NCBI GenBank assembly: GCA_021850095.1
Contig: JAJZRX010000019.1
Span: forward strand, 1-45,190
DNA from: Deltaproteobacteria bacterium
GTDB lineage: Bacteria; Desulfobacterota; Desulfuromonadia; Geobacterales; Pseudopelobacteraceae
Reading direction: 5' to 3'
DNA: 45,190 nt
The position numbers and the translations under genes were made by a program. The notes beneath the pieces are model-generated. The model saw nothing but the letters and a program-made list of their open reading frames with translations, was not told the DNA's origin and did no database searches. This document shows positions 23,958 to 32,810 of this stretch, piece by piece (position 1 is the first letter of the stretch; every line of letters begins with the position of its first letter).

Positions 23958-24461
23958 CTACCTGACGGTTTCGTTGTGATCAGTGTGCTGGTGTGATTCG
24001 CGGAGTTCGTCCAGCAGAGCCGCTACCCCTTGGGGAAGAAGCGGGCCGAACTGCCGTTCTCCGACCATCACGGCCGGAGCATTGCCGCAGTTGCCGAGGC
24101 AGGAACAGGGGAGCAAGGTAAAAACGCCGTCGGCGGTCGTGTCGCCAACCTGGATTCCCAGCAGTTTTTCAAACTGCTTGAGCAGGGATTCGCCGCCTGT
24201 GCTCCAGCAGGAGATCGAGTCGCAGACATGGATAACCTGTTGCCCGACCGGACGGCGGAAGATCATCTCGTAAAAGGTGGCCAGCTCCTCGACCTGCAGC
24301 GGAGATAATTCCAGTATGTCCGCCGCTTCCTTGACCGCCTGATCAGTCAGCCAGCCATAGTGGCGCTGCAGCTCCTTCAAAACATCCAGTGCGGCTTCGC
24401 GATGGGTAACGGCAGCGGCAACGCGCTGCTGGAGTTCTATGTTAAGGGCCAGGGGAATCAT
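23958..24461 (-). CDS. NuoE-like thioredoxin-fold [2Fe-2S] protein
   Basis: The 167-residue protein matches the 24-kDa subunit of NADH-quinone oxidoreductases and related NAD-linked hydrogenases. A helical N-terminal part (AALDVLKELQRHYGWLTDQA) is followed by a thioredoxin-like domain with C80-x4-C85 and C121-x3-C125, the four cluster ligands. No NuoF or other complex I gene is near, so it is a stray or repurposed copy. It heads the oleC-oleD run, ten bases before oleC. No ribosome site precedes the ATG; a -10 box only eight bases upstream suggests leaderless translation. Confidence 0.85.
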   Translation of the reverse strand: MIPLALNIELQQRVAAAVTHREAALDVLKELQRHYGWLTDQAVKEAADILELSPLQVEELATFYEMIFRRPVGQQVIHVCDSISCWSTGGESLLKQFEKLLGIQVGDTTADGVFTLLPCSCLGNCGNAPAVMVGERQFGPLLPQGVAALLDELRESHQHTDHNETVR

Positions 24462-24469
24462 GGGGAAGC

Positions 24470-24497
24470 ATTATAGATGCTTTGGGCGACGAGGCAA
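24470..24497 (-). promoter_or_regulatory. Candidate promoter giving a leaderless nuoE-like mRNA
   Basis: On the minus strand TTGCCT (24497-24492), a 16-base spacer and perfect TATAAT (24475-24470) are followed by only eight bases before the ATG at 24461. Initiation at the usual distance would start the message at or next to the start codon. Confidence 0.5.
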
Positions 24498-24504
24498 GCG
24501 GAAA

Positions 24505-25650
24505 TCACGGTAAAAAGCGGGTAAAAACCTGATTGGAAAGCAGCCTGCCGCGTGTTGTCAAGCACAGCCCATCCTGACCGCTCTGTAACAGGTTGCTTCG
24601 AATCAATTCAGCGATAACGGCGCCATAGATGTCATCCAGCGGCAGGCCGAACTCGTGTTCAAAACGTTCCGGCGAAACGCCTTCCGCCAGACGCAATCCC
24701 AGAAACATGAACTCCGCCATGGCATCCTCCCGCGTCAGGTGGTGCTGATCCCGGCGCGGAAGGCGTCCGGCCAGCAGTTGACTGCCGTACTCCTCCAGGG
24801 TGTCGGGGTTGCTGAAGCGGTAGCCATAACCCGCGCGCAGAAAGGAGTGCGCCGCCACCCCTAGTCCCCGATAACCGTCCCTGCGCCAGTAGCCGCTGTT
24901 GTGCTGTGAACGGTAACCGTCCCGGGCATAATTGGCGATTTCGTAATGGGCATAGCCGGCGGCGGGAAGAATGTTGTCGGCGGTCTCGAACATCTTCACC
25001 GCCTGCTCCTCGTCCGGCAGTTCGGGACTGTCTTCCGGATAGCGGAGCGCAAAGGGCGTGCCCTCCTCGATTGTAAGGCCGTAGACCGAGATATGTTCCG
25101 GTGACAGCCGAATCGCCTCCCGCAGCTCTGAACGCCATTGCGAAAGGGTTTGACCCGGCAGGGCATGGATCAGGTCGATGCCGATGTTGCCGAAGCCGGC
25201 CTGGCGGGCATCACCGAAAGCCCGGCGGGCCTGATCGGCGTCATGCACTCGACCCAGGCAGAGCAGCAGAGCGTCATCGAAGCTTTGAACACCCAGCGAA
25301 AGCCGGTTGACCCCGGCTGTTCGGTAGTCCCGCAACCGGTTCAGATCAACGGTGCCGGGGTTGGCCTCCAGGGTGATTTCAATTCCCGGCGACAGGGAAA
25401 ACAGCGCGGCCGCCTGTTCCATGACCCGCGACACCTGTTGTGGTGAAAGGAGAGACGGGGTGCCGCCGCCGAAATAGATCGAATCCAGCGGCTGACCAGG
25501 TTTGTCGACGGCCGACACGAGTTGCAGCTCTTTCAGCAGCAGTGCATGGTAATCGTCAAGTTCGCTGCCGCGGGGTTTGCGGGAGATAAAGGCGCAATAG
25601 TGGCATTTCTCGCGACAGAAGGGTATGTGAAGGTACAAACGGTTGAACAT
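24505..25650 (-). CDS. hemW: Radical SAM heme chaperone HemW
   Basis: The 381-residue protein has the radical-SAM cluster motif C-x3-C-x2-C in HIPFCREKCHYCAF at the N-terminus, then YFGGGTPSLL and ITLEANPGTVD. The C-terminal HemN-type domain includes GLGVAAHSFL. The N-terminus lacks the extra cysteine pattern of true coproporphyrinogen dehydrogenase HemN, so the HemW name is preferred; HemW hands heme to membrane enzymes. Cytochrome bd is encoded in the same window. It is divergent to the OB-fold protein. Confidence 0.9.
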   Translation of the reverse strand: MFNRLYLHIPFCREKCHYCAFISRKPRGSELDDYHALLLKELQLVSAVDKPGQPLDSIYFGGGTPSLLSPQQVSRVMEQAAALFSLSPGIEITLEANPGTVDLNRLRDYRTAGVNRLSLGVQSFDDALLLCLGRVHDADQARRAFGDARQAGFGNIGIDLIHALPGQTLSQWRSELREAIRLSPEHISVYGLTIEEGTPFALRYPEDSPELPDEEQAVKMFETADNILPAAGYAHYEIANYARDGYRSQHNSGYWRRDGYRGLGVAAHSFLRAGYGYRFSNPDTLEEYGSQLLAGRLPRRDQHHLTREDAMAEFMFLGLRLAEGVSPERFEHEFGLPLDDIYGAVIAELIRSNLLQSGQDGLCLTTRGRLLSNQVFTRFLP

Positions 25651-25667
25651 GGGGTATCCAGTATTTT

Positions 25668-25696
25668 TTGAGTGCCGAAAGCGGGGCCGTTATGAT
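25668..25696 (+). promoter_or_regulatory. Candidate sigma70 promoter of the secreted OB-fold gene
   Basis: TTGAGT, a 17-base spacer and TATGAT stand about 44 bases before the ATG at 25740. Confidence 0.5.
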
Positions 25697-25739
25697 AATA
25701 TCAGCAACCGTAGCTGGTAAATTTAAAAAAGGGGATTCC

Positions 25740-26501
25740 ATGAAAAAGAAATTCTTATTGTCACTTTCCTGTGTTGCACTGCTGTCGACCACCTCCGCCG
25801 TTCTGGCCATGCCGGGCAAGGGGGCTGCACCCGCGGCCGCCAACGCCTCGCAGCCGGCTGAAGTTCTGTCCGGCAAGGTGCTCGAAACAATGAACAGCGG
25901 CGGTTATACCTACGTCAACATCCAGAAGAAGGGCGGCGAAAAAGCCTGGGTCGCCATCCCCGAAACTGCCGTCAAGGTCGGTTCCCAATTGAGTTTCAGC
26001 GGCGGCATGGAGATGGTCAACTTTGAAAGCAAAAGCCTGAAGCGCAAGTTTGACAAAATCATCTTTGCCGGCGGCATTGTTTCCGGCGCAACTGCAAAAG
26101 CCGCAGCCGCCGAAGCGCCCAAAGACAAGGCCGCCTCGCCCGGCAGCAAAGGCGCCGCTGCTGCCAAGGACGCCAAGATTTCCGTCAAGAAGGCCAGCGG
26201 GCCCAATGCGGCCACCGTGCAGGAAGCCTTTGCCAACAGCGCCAAACTGGACAAGAAAAAGGTTGTCGTCCGAGGCAAGGTTGTCAAGGTATCAGCCCAG
26301 ATCATGGGTAAAAACTGGGTTCACCTGCAGGATGGCACCGGTTCGCAGGCCGCCGGAACCCATAACCTGGTCTGCACATCCAAAGACAAGGTCGAGGTTG
26401 GTGATGTCGTCACCATGACCGGCGTTCTGGCCAAGGACAAGGATTTTGGAGCCGGCTACAAGTATGCCGTTATCGTTGAGGATGCCACCTTCAAAAAGTA
26501 A
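25740..26501 (+). CDS. Secreted NrfJ/OB-fold-type protein with two related beta domains
   Basis: The 253-residue protein has a signal peptide (residues 1-22, VLA-MPG). The first beta domain (about 37-115; SGKVLETMNSGGYTYVNIQK, EKAWVAIPETAVKVG) resembles NrfJ-type proteins. A K/A-rich linker (about 120-160) leads to a second OB-fold domain (about 165-253; KKVVVRGKVVKVSAQIMG, WVHLQDGTGS, VGDVVTMTGVL). NrfJ-type and OB-fold proteins in the periplasm often lie near multiheme cytochromes, but none is here and the function is unknown. GGGGATTCC stands just before the ATG at 25740; the ORF upstream of it is out of the signal peptide. A strong terminator follows. Confidence 0.75.
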   Translation: MKKKFLLSLSCVALLSTTSAVLAMPGKGAAPAAANASQPAEVLSGKVLETMNSGGYTYVNIQKKGGEKAWVAIPETAVKVGSQLSFSGGMEMVNFESKSLKRKFDKIIFAGGIVSGATAKAAAAEAPKDKAASPGSKGAAAAKDAKISVKKASGPNAATVQEAFANSAKLDKKKVVVRGKVVKVSAQIMGKNWVHLQDGTGSQAAGTHNLVCTSKDKVEVGDVVTMTGVLAKDKDFGAGYKYAVIVEDATFKK

Positions 26502-26524
26502 CCTCCCCTGATACGCTTTATCAT

Positions 26525-26557
26525 GAGCCCCTCCCGAACAGGAGGGGCTCTTTTTTT
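26525..26557 (+). terminator. Rho-independent terminator of the OB-fold gene
   Basis: A perfect 10-bp stem GAGCCCCTCC/GGAGGGGCTC with loop CGAACA is followed by seven T. Confidence 0.92.
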
Positions 26558-26564
26558 CGGATAA

Positions 26565-26593
26565 TTGCAAGCCGCGCCCTATCCTGCTACAGT
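26565..26593 (+). promoter_or_regulatory. Candidate promoter giving a leaderless methyltransferase mRNA
   Basis: TTGCAA (26565-26570), a 17-base spacer and TACAGT (26588-26593) are followed by only five bases before the ATG at 26599. No ribosome site is present. Confidence 0.45.
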
Positions 26594-26598
26594 GCGGC

Positions 26599-27690
26599 AT
26601 GCTCAATCCGGTGCAAGTCCACTATCAATCCTATCCCTATCCGCACTATCCGCTGCTGGCCTCGGTTCGGCGCTGCGACACCTACGCTCTCAACCTCGAA
26701 GCGCTCTGGATACGCTTCAACCGCCGCCTGCCTCCACCCGAAGCCCGAAAAATCCTGATTGCCGGCTGCGGCACCTTCGCTCCCTATCCCTGTTCGGTTG
26801 CCAACCCCGACGCCGCCATCACCGCCCTTGATCTTTCTGAACGCAGCCTGCAGAGGGCCCGACTGCATTGTCTACTGCACGGCTGCAGAAATGTCGAGTA
26901 TCGCTGCGGGGACCTGATGGATTGCGCTTCGATCGCCGGAAACTACGGTTTGATCGACTCGTACGGGGTGCTGCACCATCTTGACGACCCGTTGACCGGC
27001 CTGAAGATCCTGGCGCAGCGTCTCGTGCCGGGCGGCATGGTCAGGATCATGCTCTACAGCCGCTATGCCCGGCGGGAAGAGGAGGCCATCCGCCATGCCC
27101 TGCGTTTGTTGGATATTCGCACACCCCAGATGGCTCGAAAGCTGCTGAAAGGGGCACGACCCGGATCGCGGCTGGCGCGCTATCTGAAGACCAGCGATGA
27201 GGCGTGGAGTGATGTCGGCCTGGCTGACGCACTACTGCACCCGCGTGTCCGCACCTACCGAATTGACGAACTGCTGGAGATGGTCGCCCGGGCCGGTCTG
27301 CAGCCGCTGCTGTTTACGCACCCCGGAGCACGGGAATCTGTGGCGGAAGAAATCGACCGGCTGCGGCTGCTGGAAAAAGAGCGCCGCTCACCCGGCAATT
27401 TTGTTCTCTATCTGGGAGCGACCGCTGTTCACCCTCCACCCGACCGGCGTGACAGCCTGATCGTACTCAATCCCTGTCTGATCCCGGTTGTCAGTCGTAT
27501 CAAGCTGGGAACCGTCCATATCCTACCGCGGATCGGGTGCGAAAACACACCACTCCGCTGGGAAGAACGGCGCTTTTTGAGGCAGTTCATCGTTCCACAG
27601 CGCAGGAGTTCGCTGGCCCGCGATTCAGCCCGAATTATTGACAGCTACAAACGACGGCTTTTTCTGCTGGAGTATGATGAAGCGGGCTAA
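26599..27690 (+). CDS. Class I SAM-dependent methyltransferase, substrate unknown
   Basis: The 363-residue protein has a Rossmann methyltransferase domain: motif I ILIAGCGTFAPYP near residue 52, the acidic ITALDLSERSL at the end of strand 2, then DLIDSYGVLHHLDDP-like motif IV (GLIDSYGVLHHL) and VPGGMVRIMLYS. The N-terminus is tyrosine/proline-rich (YQSYPYPHYP). The last 130 residues are an extra domain with no family that I recognise. The gene is flanked by a strong terminator upstream and converges on lptD after only 25 bases, with no terminator visible there. Confidence 0.8.
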   Translation: MLNPVQVHYQSYPYPHYPLLASVRRCDTYALNLEALWIRFNRRLPPPEARKILIAGCGTFAPYPCSVANPDAAITALDLSERSLQRARLHCLLHGCRNVEYRCGDLMDCASIAGNYGLIDSYGVLHHLDDPLTGLKILAQRLVPGGMVRIMLYSRYARREEEAIRHALRLLDIRTPQMARKLLKGARPGSRLARYLKTSDEAWSDVGLADALLHPRVRTYRIDELLEMVARAGLQPLLFTHPGARESVAEEIDRLRLLEKERRSPGNFVLYLGATAVHPPPDRRDSLIVLNPCLIPVVSRIKLGTVHILPRIGCENTPLRWEERRFLRQFIVPQRRSSLARDSARIIDSYKRRLFLLEYDEAG

Positions 27691-27715
27691 AACGGATTGC
27701 TGCGGGTGAGCACTA

Positions 27716-29770
27716 TTATTTGCCCCCCAGGCCGGCCAGATTGAAGTTGACCGAAAAGGAGAAGTTGTCTCCGGGGCGCTGGCGCAGGGCCGTGGTGACA
27801 CTCCAGCATTTCTGGCGGTATTCGGCGGAATAGACCGATTCGAGAAAATCGTCGCGATCGAATGAGTAACGGACGGTATAGGCCAGATGAAACGGCTTCA
27901 GGTACCTGGTTGCGAGATGCCCTTCCAGATATTCAAGCTGATTGCGGGCCATCCGGTAGCCGACTTCCGCCGTATTTCCCTGGCGATCATCCATCTCCAG
28001 GCCCACTGCGGCGGTCGAAAAGCGATGTCCATACAGATCATAGCGGGCATCGAAGATCAGACGAATGTTGCGGTTCAGCCAGGTGTCGCTTTCCAGAATC
28101 AGGTCGCTCCAGGGGTGCTGCTCGTCAACCAGTGTCAGCAGATCCCTTCTGCCCCCCTCGAAGCTGTGGAAAAGGGAAAGCTTCAGGCGGGAAATGTCCC
28201 GGTATTCGCTGGTTTCGCCGTTGACAAACTTGCCGTTGATCAGGCTGGTGACCGAAAAGCCGAGCATATTCTGCCAGATCATGCGATCGCTATAATCGTA
28301 AAAGGGCAGACGCTCCTGGGAACGTTCCGGCAGATAACGGTAGCTGATTTCGGGGACGATCTCATGACGGATCTTTTTCAGCACCTTTCCGTCAAGGTCA
28401 TAACCGCGCTGCAATGAGCTTGAAAAGCGGGCGCCAACGTCCGGTAGCAGGTCGCCATCACTGTTCCTGGTCCCGTCACCCGCTGCTCGTCGGCCGGTGT
28501 TGTAGCCCCTGACAAGGGCTCCGGCCCACACCGATGCCTGGATAGAGCCCCCCGGCGAGCTTTGGTAGCTCACCCGCGGGAACAGCTGCAGGCGCTGCCC
28601 GCTGGGAGCGTTCTCACGGTACAGATTGGCGATGCCGGCATCAATATCGAAATACAACGGAGTCTTGAAAACCGGCTGCCGTACGCCGGCCAGTTCCAGC
28701 GCCGGCAGCGTTTGCACGGTGGAGCGGTTATCGGCGGCGTACAGGTCGTCACTGTAACGGAGGTGGGCTGCCAGAGCATAGTGCTGCCAGGCCTTCAGGG
28801 CGTTGACGACGGTCTCGCTGGACTGGCGGTTGTATTCTCCGCTTTTTTCGCCAAAATCGGCATGGAAAGAGCGGTCGCTGTCAAGGTTGACGTCCATGCG
28901 CAAGTTTGCCGTCTCTGAAAAAATCTCCGTGTGCTTCTGGGTCAACTGCCAGCGCCAGCGGTCCGTGTGGATATCGTAAATCTGATACCCCCCCAGATGT
29001 CCCTCGCTGCCCCTGCGGCGGATATAGCGATAGTCCAGGCCGGTACCGACCCCTCGTTTCGACAGCAGGTCAAGGTCGAAGAGCAGATCCTGGCTGGGGG
29101 ATATGACCCAGTAAACCGGTATGTCGAGCTGGGCTCCGCGAGTTTTCGAATAGCCGACCTGCGGGAAGAGCAGGCCGGATTTCTTTTCGCGCACCACCGG
29201 AAAAGCGATCCAGGGCAGGTACAGGACCGGCACGTTTTTGATGTAGAAGACGATGTTGCGGCCGGTGGCGTATCCCAACACATTGACTTTCAGCGCGTCC
29301 GCTCCGAACTTCCAGCTCGGGTCGGGCAGGTCGCAGGTCGTCAGTTCAGTTGAGGTGACCTGAAACTCGCTTTCGTTCAGCCGGGTGATTTTTTCACCGC
29401 TGAAGGAAAGATTGATCTCCGGCATCGTCAGGGTGGCCTGATCCATCTCGGCCCGTCCGTCCTCAAGGTTCAGGGTCAACGACTGGCCCCTGACGACATC
29501 CTTGCCTTTTGAAACCTGTACGTTGCCGCTGGCCAGCATGATATGCGACGTGCTGTCGTAGGTCGCCTGGTCGGCGGTCAGGTTCAGCCCCTGCCAGGTG
29601 ACGACAACATTGCCTGCGGCGGTGACCTGGCCGGGCGCTGGCCCCTGGCTCATGGAATCAGCCTTGATGTGGATGTTTTCGTCCGGAACCAGTGATTCAG
29701 CACCCGCTTCAGATAAACCGGAAGCGAAGAAGATCAGGAACAGAAACAGGTGCAGGGATAGATTTCTCAT
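27716..29770 (-). CDS. lptD: LPS-assembly protein LptD
   Basis: The 684-residue outer-membrane protein has a signal peptide (about 1-25), an N-terminal OstA/LptA-like jellyroll (IKADSMSQGPAPGQVTAAGNVVVTW, LTADQATYDSTSHIMLASGNV) and a long beta-barrel. It inserts lipopolysaccharide into the outer leaflet with LptE. Only two cysteines are visible, in TTCDLPDP early and in QKCWSV near the end, against four in E. coli, so at most one interdomain disulfide can form. The ATG at 29770 is eight bases after folC. It is the last gene of a minus-strand run. Confidence 0.93.
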   Translation of the reverse strand: MRNLSLHLFLFLIFFASGLSEAGAESLVPDENIHIKADSMSQGPAPGQVTAAGNVVVTWQGLNLTADQATYDSTSHIMLASGNVQVSKGKDVVRGQSLTLNLEDGRAEMDQATLTMPEINLSFSGEKITRLNESEFQVTSTELTTCDLPDPSWKFGADALKVNVLGYATGRNIVFYIKNVPVLYLPWIAFPVVREKKSGLLFPQVGYSKTRGAQLDIPVYWVISPSQDLLFDLDLLSKRGVGTGLDYRYIRRRGSEGHLGGYQIYDIHTDRWRWQLTQKHTEIFSETANLRMDVNLDSDRSFHADFGEKSGEYNRQSSETVVNALKAWQHYALAAHLRYSDDLYAADNRSTVQTLPALELAGVRQPVFKTPLYFDIDAGIANLYRENAPSGQRLQLFPRVSYQSSPGGSIQASVWAGALVRGYNTGRRAAGDGTRNSDGDLLPDVGARFSSSLQRGYDLDGKVLKKIRHEIVPEISYRYLPERSQERLPFYDYSDRMIWQNMLGFSVTSLINGKFVNGETSEYRDISRLKLSLFHSFEGGRRDLLTLVDEQHPWSDLILESDTWLNRNIRLIFDARYDLYGHRFSTAAVGLEMDDRQGNTAEVGYRMARNQLEYLEGHLATRYLKPFHLAYTVRYSFDRDDFLESVYSAEYRQKCWSVTTALRQRPGDNFSFSVNFNLAGLGGK

Positions 29771-29778
29771 AGCAGATG

Positions 29779-31056
29779 TCAGCCTCGGATTCCGGTAAAA
29801 TCGATGTTTTCTAGCCAGGCTTTGGCCTCGCCGACGACAAAAAGAGAACCGCAGACCAGAATCAGGTCCCCCGGCAAAGCCTCGCTGCGGGCGGCCTTGA
29901 TTCCGGCGGCAACGCTGCCGCAGGGTGTCGCGGCATATCCTTGTGCTCTGAAAAAATTTGCGAGATCGCCATCCTTAAGAGAGCGATCGACCGCCGGCGT
30001 CACGGTGTAAACCCGATCCAGCAGGGGCAGCAGCGGGGCGTAGATCCCTTTCATGTCCTTGTCCGAGCAGACTCCGGTAACCAGCAGGATCCGCTTGCGC
30101 CGGTAATCGGCCAGCGCCTCGGCCAGCGCACTGGCGCCGGCAGGATTGTGGGCGCCGTCCAGCAATAGTGGCGGAGTGCCGGCTATCAGCTCCATCCGCC
30201 CCGGCCAGTATGCACCGGCCAAGCCCTGGCGCAGTGCCAGGCCAGGGATCGGGGTTCCGCCGGAGTCCAGCAGTTCGGCCGCGGCCAGTACCAGGGCAGC
30301 GTTCCGGATTTGATAGCGCCCCGGAATGCCGGGAACAAGCCCCTGCAGCTCTTTGTGGATTCCCGAGTAATCAAGGCTCCCGTCCGGATTCCGGGAGGCG
30401 GAGAAGTCGGAACCGTAAAGCTTGAGCAGGTTGTTTCCGAGGGCGCATTGCCGCCGGATCACCGAGAGCACTGATTCTTCCTGGTCGGCACAGATGACGC
30501 TACTGCCCGGCTCGATGATCCCGGCTTTCTCGTGCGCGATATCAGCGGTCGTGTTTCCCAGATAGTCGGCATGGTCCAGAGCGATCGGGGTGATGATCGT
30601 CATCTCGCCGGGCAGGGCGGCCGTGGCATCCGAGCGCCCCCCCATGCCGGCTTCAACAATGGCGATTTCCACTTTCTCGCGGCTGAAAACCAGGGCGCCC
30701 ACAGCGGTGGTGATCTCGAAAAAAGTCGCCTCTTCCGGTGCGGCATCCAGTGCGCTTTCCAGGCAGTCGGCCAAACTGTCAGCCGGATATTCGCTGCCGT
30801 TAATTCTGAAACGCTCGTTGAATCGTACCAGGTGGGGAGAGCTGAACTGGGCGGTACGGTAGCCGGCCTGCGTGAGTATGGATGAGAGGAAGGCGGAGCT
30901 GGAGCCCTTGCCGTTGGTGCCGACTACGTGGATAGTGCGGAATTGCCGTTCGGGATTGCCAAGCCGTGCGAGAAGGGTGCAGACCCGGTCGACGCCCGGC
31001 CGTATGCCAAAGCGCCGACGGGTATACAGTTTCTCCAGCACTTCAGCCAGAGACAT
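29779..31056 (-). CDS. folC: Bifunctional folylpolyglutamate synthase / dihydrofolate synthase
   Basis: The 425-residue Mur-ligase-fold enzyme adds glutamate to dihydropteroate and to folates. The P-loop VGTNGKGSSSAFL is near residue 45, with RFNERFRING and ITPIALDHADYLGNT in the ATP/Mg region and LLLDGAHNPAG in the C-terminal domain. It starts one base after the accD stop, so accD and folC are coupled. accD-folC order is common in bacteria. Confidence 0.95.
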   Translation of the reverse strand: MSLAEVLEKLYTRRRFGIRPGVDRVCTLLARLGNPERQFRTIHVVGTNGKGSSSAFLSSILTQAGYRTAQFSSPHLVRFNERFRINGSEYPADSLADCLESALDAAPEEATFFEITTAVGALVFSREKVEIAIVEAGMGGRSDATAALPGEMTIITPIALDHADYLGNTTADIAHEKAGIIEPGSSVICADQEESVLSVIRRQCALGNNLLKLYGSDFSASRNPDGSLDYSGIHKELQGLVPGIPGRYQIRNAALVLAAAELLDSGGTPIPGLALRQGLAGAYWPGRMELIAGTPPLLLDGAHNPAGASALAEALADYRRKRILLVTGVCSDKDMKGIYAPLLPLLDRVYTVTPAVDRSLKDGDLANFFRAQGYAATPCGSVAAGIKAARSEALPGDLILVCGSLFVVGEAKAWLENIDFTGIRG

Positions 31057-31057
31057 A

Positions 31058-31912
31058 TCAGGCAGCGGGACGGTGCAGCATCCTCAGGATTGATGCCAGC
31101 TTCTGACGCATCTCGGTGCGGGGGATGATAACATCGATCATGCCGTGATCCAGCAGATACTCGGCTCGCTGGAAACCTTCGGGAAGCTTCTGGCGAATGG
31201 TCTGTTCGATGACCCGCGGGCCGGCGAAACCGATCAGCGCCTTGGGTTCGGCGATGTTAACATCGCCCAGCATGGCAAAGCTGGCGGTAACGCCGCCGGT
31301 GGTCGGGTCGGTCAGCAGGGATATGAAAGGAATACCGGCGTTTTTCAGCTTGGCCAGCGCTGCGGAGGTCTTGGCCATCTGCATCAGGGAGAGGATGCTC
31401 TCCTGCATACGGGCGCCGCCCGAAGCCGATATGATGATGACCGGCTGTTTTTTCTGCAGGCCCCGTTCGATGGAGCGGGTGATCTTTTCCCCGACGACAC
31501 TGCCCATACTGCCGCCCATGAAGGAAAAGTCGAAGCAGGAGACCTGCACCGGAAGGCTTTCAATGGCGCCCTCGACACAGATTACCGCATCTTTTGAGCC
31601 CCCCTTGGCCAGGGCGGCATCAATGCGCTCCTGGTAGCTTTTGGCGTCCTTGAATTCAAGGAAATCCACCGAGGTTACGTCGGCATCATACTCTTGCCAG
31701 GTGCCGCCATCCAGAAGCGCTTCCAGGCGCTTGCGGGCAGAGATGCGGTAATGGTGGCCGCACTTGGGACAAACCTGCAGATTAGCCTCGACATCCTTGC
31801 TCAAAACGGTTTCGGAGCAGCCCTGGCACTTGATCCACATCCCCTCGGGAACCTTGACCTTTTTGCCGTTGGATTTTTCTATGCCGCTTTTCTCTTTGCT
31901 GAACCAGCTCAT
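31058..31912 (-). CDS. accD: Acetyl-CoA carboxylase carboxyltransferase subunit beta
   Basis: The 284-residue protein starts with a C4 zinc ribbon ([19 protein letters not shown]) and continues with the crotonase-like carboxyltransferase fold ([45 protein letters not shown]). With AccA it carries the carboxyl group from biotin to acetyl-CoA to start fatty-acid synthesis. The ATG at 31912 begins the conserved MSWFSK; the longer frame upstream is not needed. It lies 53 bases after trpA. Confidence 0.96.
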   Translation of the reverse strand: MSWFSKEKSGIEKSNGKKVKVPEGMWIKCQGCSETVLSKDVEANLQVCPKCGHHYRISARKRLEALLDGGTWQEYDADVTSVDFLEFKDAKSYQERIDAALAKGGSKDAVICVEGAIESLPVQVSCFDFSFMGGSMGSVVGEKITRSIERGLQKKQPVIIISASGGARMQESILSLMQMAKTSAALAKLKNAGIPFISLLTDPTTGGVTASFAMLGDVNIAEPKALIGFAGPRVIEQTIRQKLPEGFQRAEYLLDHGMIDVIIPRTEMRQKLASILRMLHRPAA

Positions 31913-31965
31913 GGGGCGCCTCGTGACTTTCGTGATCCTAAAAAATTTGATTGGTAACAAAAAGG

Positions 31966-32790
31966 CTAGGTAACAGAATTACCCGGTAGTGTCAAGTCTC
32001 CTGAAATGGCCTGTTTCAAGGAGCCCACCAGCTTCTCAAGCTCCACTTTCAGCTGCTGACCGGTATATTTTTCAAAGAGTCTTACGATTGCGCTGCCGAC
32101 CACGACTCCATCCGCCAAGGCAGCCACTTCGGCCGCCTGCTGCGGGGTTGAAATCCCGAAACCGGCCATGACCGGCAGGCTGACTTTGTGCATGATGGTG
32201 CTCAACTCCGCCGAAAGGGAACTCGAGACCGTCTGACGGGCACCGGTGACGCCGGTCACGGTTACATAATAGACAAAGCCCCGGCCAAGTTTATTTACCC
32301 GGCTGATCCTGGCCGCATCGGAGGTGGGGGTCAGCAGAAAGATGATATCCAGACCATGTCTGTCGGCATGGGGCAACAGCTCTTCCGCTTCCTCGGGCGG
32401 CAGGTCAACCAGCAGAACGCCGTCAACGCCGGCCTCGGCGGCGTCACGGCAAAAGCGTTCATAACCGTAGGCATATATCGGGTTGAGATAGCCCATCAGG
32501 ACGATCGGTATCTGTGAATGGAGGCGCGCCCTCTTGACCGTCGCCAGAACACCGGTCAGGTTCGTTCCGGCCGCCAAAGCCCGTTCGGATGAAAGCTGGA
32601 TGGTCGGTCCGTCCGCCATAGGATCGGAAAACGGCATCCCCAGTTCGAGAATGTCGGCGCCGGCCCTGTCCAGAAGGGAGACCATCTCTTCGGTGCCGGA
32701 TAGATCCGGATCTCCGGCGGTTATAAACGTTACCAGCGCTTTTGAGCTCTGCTGGCGGAGTGTTGTAAGGCGTTCTGCAAGTCGACTCAT
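31966..32790 (-). CDS. trpA: Tryptophan synthase alpha chain
   Basis: The 274-residue TIM barrel cleaves indole-glycerol phosphate to indole for the beta chain. The catalytic glutamate and aspartate lie in [18 protein letters not shown], and the phosphate loop in [12 protein letters not shown] take ATG at 32790 (MSRLAERL, the family start). ATG at 32811 is an alternative: it overlaps the receptor stop (TGATG) and would be coupled; neither has a good ribosome site. trpB is not upstream: the receptor gene stands in its place. Confidence 0.94.
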   Translation of the reverse strand: MSRLAERLTTLRQQSSKALVTFITAGDPDLSGTEEMVSLLDRAGADILELGMPFSDPMADGPTIQLSSERALAAGTNLTGVLATVKRARLHSQIPIVLMGYLNPIYAYGYERFCRDAAEAGVDGVLLVDLPPEEAEELLPHADRHGLDIIFLLTPTSDAARISRVNKLGRGFVYYVTVTGVTGARQTVSSSLSAELSTIMHKVSLPVMAGFGISTPQQAAEVAALADGVVVGSAIVRLFEKYTGQQLKVELEKLVGSLKQAISGDLTLPGNSVT

Positions 32791-32810
32791 AATATATTCG
32801 CAAACCGGCA

